From Oricola indica (GTDB lineage: Bacteria; Pseudomonadota; Alphaproteobacteria; Rhizobiales; Rhizobiaceae), in NCBI RefSeq assembly GCF_019966595.1, contig NZ_JAINFJ010000014.1, positions 19,214 to 73,650 on the forward strand: a stretch of DNA of 54,437 bases. Reading direction: 5' to 3'. The position numbers and the translations under genes were made by a program. Below are positions 33,523 to 42,623 of the stretch, one piece after another. The notes beneath the pieces are model-generated. The model did no database searches and was not told the DNA's origin. It saw only the letters and a list, made by a program, of their open reading frames with translations. How positions within the stretch are numbered: the first letter of the stretch is position 1; every line of letters starts with the position of its first letter.

Positions 33523-34443
33523 ATGTACAGTCTGATACCCCATATCGTGAACGGGCTGACGCTCGGATTGCTCTTTGCGCTGATCGCGCTCGGATTCACG
33601 CTGATCGTTGGCGTCATGGAGGTCATCAACCTCGCCCATGGGGCCTTTTTCGCACTTGGCGCATATTTCGCTCTCGCCACGATCGGCGGAAGCTGGTTTG
33701 CAGGCACGGAGTTCGGCATCTGGTGGAGCAGCCTGTCGCCGGGCGCGCGATATGCCTCGGGGCTGATCTTCGGCCCTCTTTGCGCCGCCGGGGCAGGGAT
33801 GATCCTCGAACTGTGTCTGCGCCCGACCTACGGCAAGGCGCCGCTCTACGGCCTGCTGCTGACCTTCGGTGCGGCGCTGGTGATCGAGGAACTCATCCGC
33901 TTGGTCTGGGGAACCGGGGAACAGAGCCTGTCGGTGCCGCAAGCGATCAACGGTGCCTTCCTGATGGGCGGGCTGATCTTCTCGAAATACAAGTTCTACG
34001 CAGCCGCATTTTCCATTCTGGCGATTTTTCTCGTCTGGCTGTTCCTGGAGAAGACGCCCTATGGCGCGATCATCAAGGCGGGCAGCCACGATAGCGAGAT
34101 GGTCCGGGCCCTGGGCTTTGATCTGGGCAAGCTGCGTTTGGCCGTTTTCGCCTTCGGCGCGGCTCTTGCGGGCCTCGCGGGCGTCATCATGGCGCCGATC
34201 TGGGGGCTGCGGCCGCATATCGGCATCGATGTCGTGATCCCGGCATTTCTCATCATCGTCGTCGGCGGCGTCGGCAGCTTCTGGGGCGCGGTCGCCGCCG
34301 CCATGCTGGTCGGCCTCGCAGTCGGCATCACCGGCGCCTACGCGGCGGCCTGGTCGATGCTGTCCATGTACATTCTGCTGATCCTCGTGGTCGGCTTCCG
34401 CGCTCGCGGCCTATTCGGCCGCAAGAGCGCCCTGGAGAACTGA
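33523..34443 (+). CDS. Branched-chain-type ABC transporter permease (LivH family)
   Basis: Inner-membrane permease of 306 residues. The N-terminal half contains GLTLGLLFALIALGFTLIVG and MEVINLAHGAFFALGAYFAL, the conserved LivH signature. Later segments include KAGSHDSEMVRALGFDLGKL and AALAGLAGVIMAPIWGL. GGGAA lies upstream of the ATG. The stop codon shares a base with the start of the next permease gene, so expression is coupled. It forms the pore with the LivM-like partner. Confidence 0.9.
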   Translation: MYSLIPHIVNGLTLGLLFALIALGFTLIVGVMEVINLAHGAFFALGAYFALATIGGSWFAGTEFGIWWSSLSPGARYASGLIFGPLCAAGAGMILELCLRPTYGKAPLYGLLLTFGAALVIEELIRLVWGTGEQSLSVPQAINGAFLMGGLIFSKYKFYAAAFSILAIFLVWLFLEKTPYGAIIKAGSHDSEMVRALGFDLGKLRLAVFAFGAALAGLAGVIMAPIWGLRPHIGIDVVIPAFLIIVVGGVGSFWGAVAAAMLVGLAVGITGAYAAAWSMLSMYILLILVVGFRARGLFGRKSALEN

Positions 34444-35474
34444 TGATCTCGCTGTCGGATATTCCCGCCCGTGGCGGATCGCCCTTCACGCCGCCGATGT
34501 TTGTGTTCCTGCTGGCGCTCGCCACCGCGCCGTTCTGGCTCGAGGCCGTGGGGCTCTACAGCTATCTCGGCATCGAGATCACCATCTGGATTCTCTATGC
34601 GATGGGGTTCAACCTGCTGTTCGGCTATGCAGGGCTGCACTCGTTCGGACACGGCGCCTATCTCGGTGTTGGGGCTTACGCCTTCGGTCTGTTTCAAAAT
34701 CATGTCGGGGTCAGCCTGTGGGGGGGGCTGCTGGCTGCCGTGCTCGCGGCGACGATCGCGGGCGCGGCGGTTGCCCTGTTCGTCGCTCACCGTCGCGGCA
34801 TCTATTTCGCACTGCTGACGATCGCCTTCGGGCAGGTCTTCTGGTTCTGCGCGATCAAGCTGCGCTGGCTCACCGGGGGCGAGGACGGGCTTCTGGGCAT
34901 TCCGCGGCCTGACCTCGTCATCGGCCCGCTACGGGTGAGCCTGCAGGAAAACACGTCGCTGCACTGGTTCTCGGCCGCGATCCTGGGGCTGGCAATGCTG
35001 GGGCTGTGGCGGCTGGTCAACGCGCCTTTCGGCCGCGTCCTCCAGGCGATCCGCCAGAACGAGATGCGCGCGCGCTTTGCCGGCTACGATGTCTGGCGCA
35101 TCAAGTGGCTGGTGTTCACGCTTTCCGCCTCGGTAGCGGGTCTCGCCGGCGGTCTTTTCGCCATGGCGCAGGAAAGCGCCTATCCCGACGTCATGAGCCT
35201 GCACCAGTCCGGCCTGATCGTGATGATGATCCTGGTTGGCGGCGGTTTGGTCAGCTTCTGGGGGCCGGTGCTCGGCGTACTGGTCTACTTCATCGCGCGC
35301 GACATTATCGGCGGCATCACCGAAACCTGGCTGCTCTGGTTCGGGCTGATGTTCGTCGTCATGGTGATGGTGCGGCCGGAAGGGGCGGCGGGTCTCGCCC
35401 ATGTCGTCCGCGCCCGGTTCGCCCGCGCGCCGGTGAAGACGCCGGTGTCCGCGCCCGCCGAGAGAAGCGCCTGA
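34443..35474 (+). CDS. Branched-chain-type ABC transporter permease (LivM family)
   Basis: Second permease, 343 residues, with 8-10 hydrophobic segments. It has the LivM marker YAMGFNLLFGYAGLHSFGHG near residues 50-70 and the conserved loop AIRQNEMRARFAGYD before the final membrane segments. The soluble tail (ARAPVKTPVSAPAERSA) is Ala/Pro-rich. It starts in a one-base overlap with livH and ends one base before the LivG-type ATPase gene. Confidence 0.9.
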   Translation: MISLSDIPARGGSPFTPPMFVFLLALATAPFWLEAVGLYSYLGIEITIWILYAMGFNLLFGYAGLHSFGHGAYLGVGAYAFGLFQNHVGVSLWGGLLAAVLAATIAGAAVALFVAHRRGIYFALLTIAFGQVFWFCAIKLRWLTGGEDGLLGIPRPDLVIGPLRVSLQENTSLHWFSAAILGLAMLGLWRLVNAPFGRVLQAIRQNEMRARFAGYDVWRIKWLVFTLSASVAGLAGGLFAMAQESAYPDVMSLHQSGLIVMMILVGGGLVSFWGPVLGVLVYFIARDIIGGITETWLLWFGLMFVVMVMVRPEGAAGLAHVVRARFARAPVKTPVSAPAERSA

Positions 35475-35475
35475 G

Positions 35476-36219
35476 ATGCCGTTGTTCGAGGCGCGCAACA
35501 TCCAGAAACGCTTCGGCGCGCGGGTCGTGCTGGAGGATGTCTCGCTCAGCGTCGAGCAAGGCGCGGTGCACGGCATCATGGGGCCGAACGGCGCCGGCAA
35601 GACCACCTGCTTCAATGTCCTGACCGGCCACTACGCCCCGGATGGTGGCACGATCCGTTTCGCCGGGCGAGATATCGCCGGGATGAAGCCGCACCGCATC
35701 GCGCGGCTAGGCGTCTCCCGGTCGTTCCAGATCATGAACCTCTTCGACGACACGGTGGTGATCGAGAACGTCATGCTGGCTCTGCCGGAGTTCCGAGCGA
35801 TGACCTTCAGCCCGTCGCGCAACGTCTTCATCGACCGCGCGCTGACCGACGCCGCGCTGGAGATTCTGGCGCAGGTCGATCTTGCCGAAAAGGCGTGGGA
35901 CAAGGCGGCATCGCTCTCCTACGGCCAGCGCCGGGCGCTCGAAATCGCGGTGGCTCTGGCGGCGCGTCCGAAGATCGTCTTTCTCGACGAGCCCACTTCG
36001 GGCCTTGGCGCCGAGGCAACGCGCGCACTGGCGCAGCTCGTCCGGCGCCTGCGCGAGAGCTACACGATCGTCATGATCGAGCACGACATGCGCTTCCTGT
36101 TCGAACTGGCCGACCGCATCTCGGTCATTCATTGGGGACAGGTGATCGCCGAGGACACGCCGACGGAACTGATGGCCAATAAGTGGGTCGCCCGCTCAGC
36201 GCTGGGGGAACTGGCGTGA
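35476..36219 (+). CDS. ABC transporter ATPase, LivG type
   Basis: ATP-binding subunit of 247 residues. Walker A is GPNGAGKTT, the Q-loop region SRSFQIMNLFDD, the signature LSYGQRRALEIA and Walker B IVFLDEPTSGLG, with the switch His in MIEHDMRFLF. The LivG-specific insert between the Q-loop and the signature is present. It overlaps the LivF gene by one base. It should pair with LivF at the permease dimer and power uptake. Confidence 0.92.
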   Translation: MPLFEARNIQKRFGARVVLEDVSLSVEQGAVHGIMGPNGAGKTTCFNVLTGHYAPDGGTIRFAGRDIAGMKPHRIARLGVSRSFQIMNLFDDTVVIENVMLALPEFRAMTFSPSRNVFIDRALTDAALEILAQVDLAEKAWDKAASLSYGQRRALEIAVALAARPKIVFLDEPTSGLGAEATRALAQLVRRLRESYTIVMIEHDMRFLFELADRISVIHWGQVIAEDTPTELMANKWVARSALGELA

Positions 36220-36914
36220 TGCTCGAGATATCCGGTATCGAAACCTTCCACGGCGAGACACAGGCCCTGTTCGGCCCGTCGCTGCGCGTCGGTGAGGCCG
36301 AGGTCGTCGCACTGCTTGGGCCGAATGGCGCGGGAAAGACGACGACGATCCGCTCGGTCCTGGGACTGTCACCACCGCGCGCCGGCCAGATCCGCTTCGA
36401 CGGCGCGGACATCACGCGGATGCCGACGCATCGCATCACGCGAATGGGCGTCGGCTGGGTGCCGGACGACCGCCGCGTTTTCCCAATGCTCTCCGGCCGG
36501 CGCAACCTCGCGCTCGGCGCACGCAGGACGCGGTTTCGCGCCTGGCGGCAGGAGGAGGTGTGCGAGATATTCCCGGCGCTCGATCACCTGATGGTGCGCG
36601 ACTGCGAGGCGATGTCCGGCGGCGAATTGCAGATGGTCGCGATCTCCCGCGCGCTGCTCGGCTCGCCTGGCATCGTGCTGTTCGACGAGCCGAGCCAGGG
36701 GCTCGCGCCGAAGATCGTGCAGGACGTGCTCAAGACGGTGCGGAAGATGAAGGCGGAAGGCATCGCCTCGCTGATCGTCGAACAGAACGCACTGGCCGCG
36801 CTGGAGGTGTCGGACAGGGTCTACGTCATGGATCGCGGCCGTATCGTCCACGAGGGCGACGCGCGCGAATTGCTGGACAACGCGGCTTTGCGCCGCCGGC
36901 TGATCGGGATGTGA
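36219..36914 (+). CDS. ABC transporter ATPase, LivF type
   Basis: Second ATPase, 231 residues. Walker A is GPNGAGKTT, the family marker VGWVPDDRRVFPMLSG follows the Q-loop, the signature is MSGGELQMVAIS and Walker B IVLFDEPSQGLAP, with the switch region LIVEQNALAAL. The ATG at 36219 overlaps the LivG stop (GTGATG context), so the earlier in-frame codons are not needed. It completes a standard five-gene Liv-type transporter, which makes the further ATPase gene immediately downstream surprising. Confidence 0.92.
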   Translation: MLEISGIETFHGETQALFGPSLRVGEAEVVALLGPNGAGKTTTIRSVLGLSPPRAGQIRFDGADITRMPTHRITRMGVGWVPDDRRVFPMLSGRRNLALGARRTRFRAWRQEEVCEIFPALDHLMVRDCEAMSGGELQMVAISRALLGSPGIVLFDEPSQGLAPKIVQDVLKTVRKMKAEGIASLIVEQNALAALEVSDRVYVMDRGRIVHEGDARELLDNAALRRRLIGM

Positions 36915-36916
36915 CG

Positions 36917-37540
36917 ATGACAGCGATGCTCGAAGTAAAGGGTCTGGAGAAGGTCTACACAAGATCGGTTTTCGACCGCACGCCGACCTTCCGGCTGACC
37001 GCGGATTTCACCATCGCCGAACCGGGCATCGTCGGCATGATGGGGCCGAACGGCTCCGGCAAGACGACGCTGTTCGAACTCGTCACCGGCTCCAATGCGC
37101 CGACATCGGGCGAAGTCTCGGTGATGGGGCGCAACATTCACCGCGTGCGCACGGACCAGCGCGATCGGCTGGCGATTCATTATCACCAATCCTACCAGGT
37201 TCGTCATTTCCGGTCATGGACGCCGAACGCCCTGCTGGAAAATGCCGGATCGGACTATCCCATGCTGCATCTCTTCGACGAGCCGCAGTTCAACACGCAG
37301 GACGGCTATATCGGCTTCATGCTCGATTTCTTCCGTCGGCTGCGCGACGAGGGGCGGCTGGTGTTCCTGTGCGTCCACCCCAACGAGCGCTTCCATCTGG
37401 AGATTGTCGAGGAGATCTGCGAGCGCTTCATCTTTGTCCAGAAAGGCTCGGTCACGCCGCTGGCCTCGTATGATGACCTGCTGGCGCACGAGCCGGCGCG
37501 GGCCTATCTCGGCGATCTTCTGACGGAGCGGGCGGCATGA
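36917..37540 (+). CDS. ABC-type ATPase domain protein lacking the signature/helical subdomain
   Basis: A 207-residue protein with clear ABC features at both ends. These are Walker A GPNGSGKTT (about 45-53), a Q-loop-like HYHQSYQVRHF, Walker B MLHLFDEPQFN and a switch-like histidine in FLCVHPNERFH. Only about 25 residues lie between the Q-loop and Walker B, where ordinary ABC ATPases have 60-80 residues with LSGGQ. No signature motif is visible, so the protein cannot form the usual ATP sandwich and is probably not a normal transport subunit. It starts 2 bp after livF and ends in an ATGA overlap with a micro-ORF. A regulatory or sensing role tied to the transporter is conceivable; the function is unknown. 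Confidence 0.75.
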   Translation: MTAMLEVKGLEKVYTRSVFDRTPTFRLTADFTIAEPGIVGMMGPNGSGKTTLFELVTGSNAPTSGEVSVMGRNIHRVRTDQRDRLAIHYHQSYQVRHFRSWTPNALLENAGSDYPMLHLFDEPQFNTQDGYIGFMLDFFRRLRDEGRLVFLCVHPNERFHLEIVEEICERFIFVQKGSVTPLASYDDLLAHEPARAYLGDLLTERAA

Positions 37541-37641
37541 GCGCGTTTCGCAAGTCGGCCTACGGCGCGTCGCGCACGTCGCGGCAGGGCGGCAGCGTCC
37601 GGTTCTACGGTTACGGAACCTTCGGAGGCGCCGATGGCTGA
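37537..37641 (+). CDS. 34-codon micro-ORF between the odd ATPase and the oxidoreductase
   Basis: An ATG in an ATGA overlap with the preceding ATPase opens 34 codons (MSAFRKSAYGASRTSRQG, then a Gly/Tyr-rich tail). They end 8 bp inside the next gene, which starts at 37634. Both junctions are of the translational-coupling type, and the codons are GC-rich like their neighbours. The product would be basic and rich in Arg, Ser, Gly and Tyr, with no membrane segment. No family is recognised. It could be a real small protein or only a coupling leader that keeps ribosomes moving into the oxidoreductase gene. Confidence 0.45.
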   Translation: MSAFRKSAYGASRTSRQGGSVRFYGYGTFGGADG

Positions 37642-38635
37642 GCCGCTGCGCGTCGCGCTGGTCGGCTGCGGGCTGATCAGCCTCTACCACCTGCGCGCCT
37701 GGAAGGCCGCGGGCGCCGAGATCGTCGCGCTGTGCGACACAGATATCGACAAGGCGAAAGCGCGTGCCGATGAATTCGGGATTTCGCGCGTCCATGCAGA
37801 TGCGGGCGAGATGTTCGCGCAAGGCGGGTTCGACGCAGTCGATATCGCGGCTTCGGTCGGCGCGCACGCGCCGGTTGCCCGCATCGCCGCCGATCACGGC
37901 GTCCATATCATGTGCCAGAAACCGCTGACGGAAACGGTCGCTGAAGCCGAGGCGCTGATCGACTATGTGGGCGACCGCGTCCGCTTCATGGTGCACGAGA
38001 ACTACCGCTTCCGGCCGCATTACATGACCGTTCGCCGCTGGATCGAGGAGGGCCGCATAGGCGAAATACGCCACGCGGCGATCACTTGCCGGGGGTCGGG
38101 ATTGTGCCCGCGCGATGGTGCTCCGCCCTTCCTGATCGAGCGCCAGCCATATTTGACGGGCTTTCGCCGCAACCTCGTCTTCGAGACGATGATCCACCAT
38201 CTCGACGTGCTGCGCTGCCTGTGCGGGCCGCTCACCGTCGTCGCGGCACGGCTCAACCGTCTCGCCGAAGGGCTGCCGGGCGAGGACACGGCGGCAATCC
38301 TGCTGTCCGGCGAGGACGGTTTCATCGCCACGGCCGACGGCTGCCTCGTTGCGCCGGGCTATCCTCAGCTTCACGGCGATCGGCTGGAGGTCATCGGCAC
38401 CAAGGGCACGATCCTGATGGAGTTGAATCGCATCCATATCGTCGGTGCGGAGGGCGAGGCTGAGGAGGTCGACCTTCTCGGCCGCTACCAGGAGTGTTTC
38501 GACACGGTGATGGCGGGTTTCGTCCAGGGACTGCGCGACGGGACGCCGTTCGAGACCGATCGCCTCGACAATCTGGAGACCCTGCGACTGATGGAAAGCG
38601 TCTATGCCGCGGCTGGAGTGGAGATAGAGCAATGA
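37634..38635 (+). CDS. Gfo/Idh/MocA-family oxidoreductase
   Basis: NAD(P)-dependent dehydrogenase of 333 residues. The Rossmann motif is ALVGCGLISLYHL near the start. The catalytic Lys-Pro pair is in MCQKPLTETVAEAE, and the HENYRFRPHYMTVRRWI segment is typical of the family. The histidine-containing METMIHHLDVLRCL-like region (FETMIHHLDVLR) follows. It overlaps the micro-ORF upstream and the SDR downstream (ATGA), so it is embedded in one transcript with the transporter. It probably oxidises an imported sugar or polyol at a ring or chain hydroxyl. Confidence 0.85.
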   Translation: MAEPLRVALVGCGLISLYHLRAWKAAGAEIVALCDTDIDKAKARADEFGISRVHADAGEMFAQGGFDAVDIAASVGAHAPVARIAADHGVHIMCQKPLTETVAEAEALIDYVGDRVRFMVHENYRFRPHYMTVRRWIEEGRIGEIRHAAITCRGSGLCPRDGAPPFLIERQPYLTGFRRNLVFETMIHHLDVLRCLCGPLTVVAARLNRLAEGLPGEDTAAILLSGEDGFIATADGCLVAPGYPQLHGDRLEVIGTKGTILMELNRIHIVGAEGEAEEVDLLGRYQECFDTVMAGFVQGLRDGTPFETDRLDNLETLRLMESVYAAAGVEIEQ

Positions 38636-39453
38636 ACCAGCAACCCGCGAGCCTCACGCCGCGTCTCGACCCGGAGCGGATCGCCAGGCTGTTCGACATA
38701 ACGGGCATGCGCGTTTTCGTACCGGGAGGCTATGGAGCGATCGGCGAGGCAACCGCCACCGCCATGGCGGCTCATGGCGCGGTGGTGACCATTGCCGGCC
38801 CGAAGATCGACAAGGCCCGGGCTCTGGCCGACCGCATCGTCGACGCGGGCGGAAAGGCTCATGGCTTCGAACTGGATGCGCGGGACATCGACTCGGTGCG
38901 AGACGCCACCTCCGAGGCCATTGGCGCCATGGGCGGCATCGACACGCTGGTGAATTGCGTTGGCATCCAGCGCGAGCAGCATCTGATGGACGTGACCGAG
39001 GATGTCTTCGACGAAGTCTACCAGACCAACCTGAAATCCGCGATGTTCCTCGCCCAGGAGACGGCGCGCGACCAGATCGCGCGCGGCAAGGGCGGACGGC
39101 AGATCCACATCCTGTCGGTCCGTTCGCAACTCGCGCTGCGCGGGCGCGGATATTCCGCCTACTGCTCCACCAAGGGCGGGCTCGCCATGCTCGTCAAGCA
39201 GCATGCGATGGAGCTTGCGCCGCACAACATCACCGTCAACGGTGTCGCCCCGACCTTCATCCAGTCGGATCGCATCCGCATGCATCTCGACAAGCCCGAG
39301 TTTCGGGATTTCATTCTCGAACGCAATCCGCTTGGCCGCATTGGCGATCCGCTGGAAGTGTGTGGCCAGGTGATCGTTTTCGCCGCCCCGGCCGGCAGCT
39401 ACATGACCGGACAGATCGTCTATATCGATGGCGGGGTCACGGCTTCGCAATGA
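38632..39453 (+). CDS. Short-chain dehydrogenase/reductase
   Basis: Classical SDR of 273 residues with an N-terminal extension of about 25 residues before the Rossmann fold. The cofactor motif is VPGGYGAIGEA, a variant of the usual TGGxxGIG, and NCVGIQ replaces NNAG. The catalytic Tyr-Lys pair is in YSAYCSTKGGLAML, and the serine before it is in SVRSQ. The tail MTGQIVYIDGGVTAS is the family C-terminus. It starts in an ATGA overlap with the oxidoreductase and ends in another overlap with the dehydratase. Oxidation of a secondary alcohol on a sugar acid is likely. Confidence 0.87.
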   Translation: MNQQPASLTPRLDPERIARLFDITGMRVFVPGGYGAIGEATATAMAAHGAVVTIAGPKIDKARALADRIVDAGGKAHGFELDARDIDSVRDATSEAIGAMGGIDTLVNCVGIQREQHLMDVTEDVFDEVYQTNLKSAMFLAQETARDQIARGKGGRQIHILSVRSQLALRGRGYSAYCSTKGGLAMLVKQHAMELAPHNITVNGVAPTFIQSDRIRMHLDKPEFRDFILERNPLGRIGDPLEVCGQVIVFAAPAGSYMTGQIVYIDGGVTASQ

Positions 39454-41168
39454 CCCGGTTGCGTTCCTCCCGCTGGTTCGACGCAGACGATTTGCGCGGA
39501 TTCGGCCATCGCTCCCGCCTGATGCAAATGGGCTATGCGCGCGAGGACTGGGAAGGCCGGCCCGTCATTGCCATCGTCAATACGTGGTCGGACATCAATC
39601 CCTGCCACGCCCATTTCAAGGCGCGCGTGGAAGACGTCAAGCGCGGCGTGCTGCAGGCCGGCGGCTTCCCGATCGAACTGCCGGCGTTGTCGCTGTCGGA
39701 GAACTTCGTCAAGCCGACGACCATGCTCTATCGCAATCTCCTGGCAATGGAGGCCGAGGAACTGTTGCGGTCGCATCCCGTAGACGGCGCGGTGCTGATG
39801 GGTGGCTGCGACAAGACCGGGCCGGCGCTTTTGATGGGCGCGATCAGCATGGATCTGCCGGCGATTTTCATGCCCGCCGGCCCGATGCTGCGCGGCAATC
39901 TGAAAGGCGAGGTGTTGGGCTCCGGCTCCGACACCTGGAAATACTGGGACGAGCGTCGCGCCGGACGGATCGGCCTTGCCGAATGGCAGGAGGTCGAGGC
40001 TGGCATCGCCCGGTCCTACGGACACTGCATGACCATGGGCACGGCCGCAACGATGACAGGCATCGCCGATGCGCTGGGCCTCTGCCTGACCGGCGCGTCC
40101 TCGATTCCCGCCGCTGACGCCAACCACATCCGCATGGCCGCCGCCACCGGGCGGCGTGCTGTCGAGATGGTGCATAAGGACCTGCGTCCGTCGACAGTCC
40201 TGTCGCCTGCCTCCTTTGCAAATGCGCTGCATGTCGCGATGGCGATGGGCTGTTCGACCAACGCGATCATCCATCTGATCGCATTGTCCCGGCGTGCCGG
40301 TTTTCCGTTGACCCTGGATGACTTCCACGCCGCCGGCCAACGTGTGCCGCTTCTCGCCAACATACGGCCCTCGGGCGCGACCTATCTCATGGAGGATTTC
40401 TTCTACGCCGGAGGCCTTCGCGCCCTGATGGCGAATATGGGCGATCACATAGACCCGGCGGCGCGCACCGTTACCGGCCGGACCATGGGCGAGGAGATCG
40501 AAGGCGCGGAGACATATCTGCCCGATGTCATCCGCCGGCTTGACGACCCCGTCTCCAAAGAGCCGGCCATGGCGGTCCTGCGCGGCAATCTCGCGCCCGA
40601 CGGCGCTGTGATGAAGCCTTCTGCCGCCGATCCGCGTCTGTTGAAACATCGCGGTCCTGCGGTGGTGTTCGAAAGCTATGGCGAGATGAAGCAGCGTATC
40701 GACGATCCGGCGCTCGAGATCACGCCCGATCATGTGCTGATCATGCGCGGCGCCGGGCCGCAAGGCGGGCCGGGCATGCCGGAATGGGGCATGCTGCCGA
40801 TCCCGAAATACCTGTTGGAACAGGGCGTGCGAGACATGCTGCGAATTTCCGATGCGCGCATGAGCGGCACCAGCTACGGCGCATGCATCCTGCATGTCGC
40901 GCCGGAAGCGCATGTCGGCGGTCCGCTCGCGCTGGTTCGAACCGGAGACACCATTTCTGTCGACACCCGCGCCGGCCGTCTCGACATGGAGGTCGATACC
41001 GACGAACTCGACCGACGCCGGGCCGGCTGGGTTCGGCCCGACCGCAAGTTCGGCCGGGGCTACGGATGGATCTACTCCGATCACGTTCTGCAGGCCGACC
41101 AGGGCTGCGACTTCGATTTCCTGGAAACCGGTTTCGGCGCTGCGGTGCCGGAACCCGAGATATTGTGA
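39450..41168 (+). CDS. IlvD/Edd-family dehydratase (arabinonate/xylonate-dehydratase-like)
   Basis: Iron-sulfur dehydratase of 572 residues converting an aldonate to a 2-keto-3-deoxy acid. The N-terminus RSSRWFDADDLRGFGHRSRL is typical of sugar-acid dehydratases rather than IlvD itself. Cluster cysteines are in SDINPCHAHF, MGGCDKTGPA and GHCMTMGTAAT. The C-terminal DARMSGTSYGACILHVAPE loop is intact. It overlaps the SDR by 4 bp and precedes the aldehyde dehydrogenase by 14 bp. It shares family but little local sequence with the dehydratase at 10793-12496, so the two loci probably handle different substrates. Confidence 0.88.
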   Translation: MTRLRSSRWFDADDLRGFGHRSRLMQMGYAREDWEGRPVIAIVNTWSDINPCHAHFKARVEDVKRGVLQAGGFPIELPALSLSENFVKPTTMLYRNLLAMEAEELLRSHPVDGAVLMGGCDKTGPALLMGAISMDLPAIFMPAGPMLRGNLKGEVLGSGSDTWKYWDERRAGRIGLAEWQEVEAGIARSYGHCMTMGTAATMTGIADALGLCLTGASSIPAADANHIRMAAATGRRAVEMVHKDLRPSTVLSPASFANALHVAMAMGCSTNAIIHLIALSRRAGFPLTLDDFHAAGQRVPLLANIRPSGATYLMEDFFYAGGLRALMANMGDHIDPAARTVTGRTMGEEIEGAETYLPDVIRRLDDPVSKEPAMAVLRGNLAPDGAVMKPSAADPRLLKHRGPAVVFESYGEMKQRIDDPALEITPDHVLIMRGAGPQGGPGMPEWGMLPIPKYLLEQGVRDMLRISDARMSGTSYGACILHVAPEAHVGGPLALVRTGDTISVDTRAGRLDMEVDTDELDRRRAGWVRPDRKFGRGYGWIYSDHVLQADQGCDFDFLETGFGAAVPEPEIL

Positions 41169-41182
41169 CGCGAGGTAGGACC

Positions 41183-42622
41183 ATGGCTGGCATGCAACCG
41201 AAGCTTCTGATCGGAGGCGAGTTTCGCGAAAGCGGAGGCGCGGCTCCAATTCCCGTCATCAATCCCTGCACCGAGGAGGTGTTGTGGGAACAGCCGGCCT
41301 GTTCGGGCGACGACGTCGCCGAGGCGCTGTCGCACGCCCGTCAGGCGCAGGCGGAATGGAGCAGGGTTCATGGCTGGGAGCGGGGCCGCATCCTGCGGAA
41401 GGTGGCGGAGGAAATGAGGGGCCGCACCGACGCCATTGCCCGTGCGTTGTCCCTCGAAATCGGCAGACCCTACAACCAGTCGGCTGGCGAGGTCGGCGCG
41501 GCGATTGAACAGATCGAGTGGTTCGCGGGCGAGGCGGAACGGCTCTTCGGAGAGACGATCCCGTCACGCCAGGGCGGGAGGCTGATCATCGAGCCGGAGC
41601 CTGTCGGCATCTGTGCCGCATTCACCGCCTGGAATTTTCCGGTCAACCTGCCTGTCCGCAAGATGGCGCCGGCGCTCGCCGCCGGTTGCGCCATCCTCGT
41701 CCGGCCCTCCGAGCAGGTTCCGATGACATCGACGCTCATCGCCGAGGCATTCGTCGCGGGCGGTGTGCCGGCGGGTACGGTGCAGCTTCTGCTCGGCCGT
41801 GCGGCGGATATCACCCCCGCGATCCTCGCCGCGGACGAGGTCCGCAAGATCTCGCTCACCGGTTCGACACGCGTCGGCAAGATGCTGATGGCCGAGGCCG
41901 CACAGACCGTGAAACGATGCTCGATGGAGCTGGGCGGCCATTCGCCCGTCGTCGTATGCGCGGACGCAGACGTGGAGGCCGCGGCGGTGCAGTGCGCCGG
42001 CTTCAAGTTTCGAAATGCCGGCCAGGTCTGCATCGCTCCAAACCGGTTTTATGTCGAGGAAAGCGTGGCCGACCGTTTCCTGTCCACAATGAAGGCCGAA
42101 GCCGAAAAGCTCGTGCTCGGCGACAGCCAGAACGAAGAGACCTCGATGGGTCCGCTGACGCTGGCCTCGGGCCGCGAGAAGGTCGAGCGCCTGATCGCCG
42201 ACGCGCAGGAAAAGGGCGCGAGACTGGTGACCGGCGGCAGGCGGCCGGAAGGGCGCAACGCGGGATATTTCCTCCAGCCGACTGTTTTGGCCGGCGTGCC
42301 GGACGATGCGGATATCATGAGCGAGGAGCCCTTCGGTCCGGTCGCGCCTGTCGCGACTTTCGGTTCGTTTGACGATGCTATCGCGCGCGCCAATTCCACG
42401 CCCTACGGCCTCGCAGCCTATGCCTTCACCTCCAGCCAGGCGAAGGCCTCGGCGCTCTCGCGCGGCCTCCATGCCGGCATGGTCGGGATCAACACCTTCA
42501 TGATCGCGCATGCCGAGGCGCCGTTTGGCGGCGTCGATCACTCCGGGATGGGCCGGGAAGGGGGGCGCGAGGCGATCCGCGACTATCAGAATACCAAGCT
42601 CAGCCACATGATGGCGGTCTGA
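41183..42622 (+). CDS. NAD(P)-dependent aldehyde dehydrogenase
   Basis: ALDH of 479 residues. Motifs are AWNFPVNLPVRK, GSTRVGKML, the base Glu in MELGGHSPVV, the catalytic Cys in NAGQVCIAPNRF, EEPFGPVAP and the final SGMGREGGREAI. The ATG at 41183 has GAGG and AGGA upstream; the longer open frame before it lies over the dehydratase. One base separates it from the aldolase gene. It would oxidise the aldehyde released by that aldolase (for example glycolaldehyde or lactaldehyde) to the acid. Confidence 0.9.
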   Translation: MAGMQPKLLIGGEFRESGGAAPIPVINPCTEEVLWEQPACSGDDVAEALSHARQAQAEWSRVHGWERGRILRKVAEEMRGRTDAIARALSLEIGRPYNQSAGEVGAAIEQIEWFAGEAERLFGETIPSRQGGRLIIEPEPVGICAAFTAWNFPVNLPVRKMAPALAAGCAILVRPSEQVPMTSTLIAEAFVAGGVPAGTVQLLLGRAADITPAILAADEVRKISLTGSTRVGKMLMAEAAQTVKRCSMELGGHSPVVVCADADVEAAAVQCAGFKFRNAGQVCIAPNRFYVEESVADRFLSTMKAEAEKLVLGDSQNEETSMGPLTLASGREKVERLIADAQEKGARLVTGGRRPEGRNAGYFLQPTVLAGVPDDADIMSEEPFGPVAPVATFGSFDDAIARANSTPYGLAAYAFTSSQAKASALSRGLHAGMVGINTFMIAHAEAPFGGVDHSGMGREGGREAIRDYQNTKLSHMMAV

Positions 42623-42623
42623 C

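Noticed and set aside
39420-41249. 609-codon minus-strand open frame opposite the second dehydratase
   Set aside because: Antisense shadow; the plus-strand protein has all three cluster cysteines and overlaps its neighbours as an operon gene.
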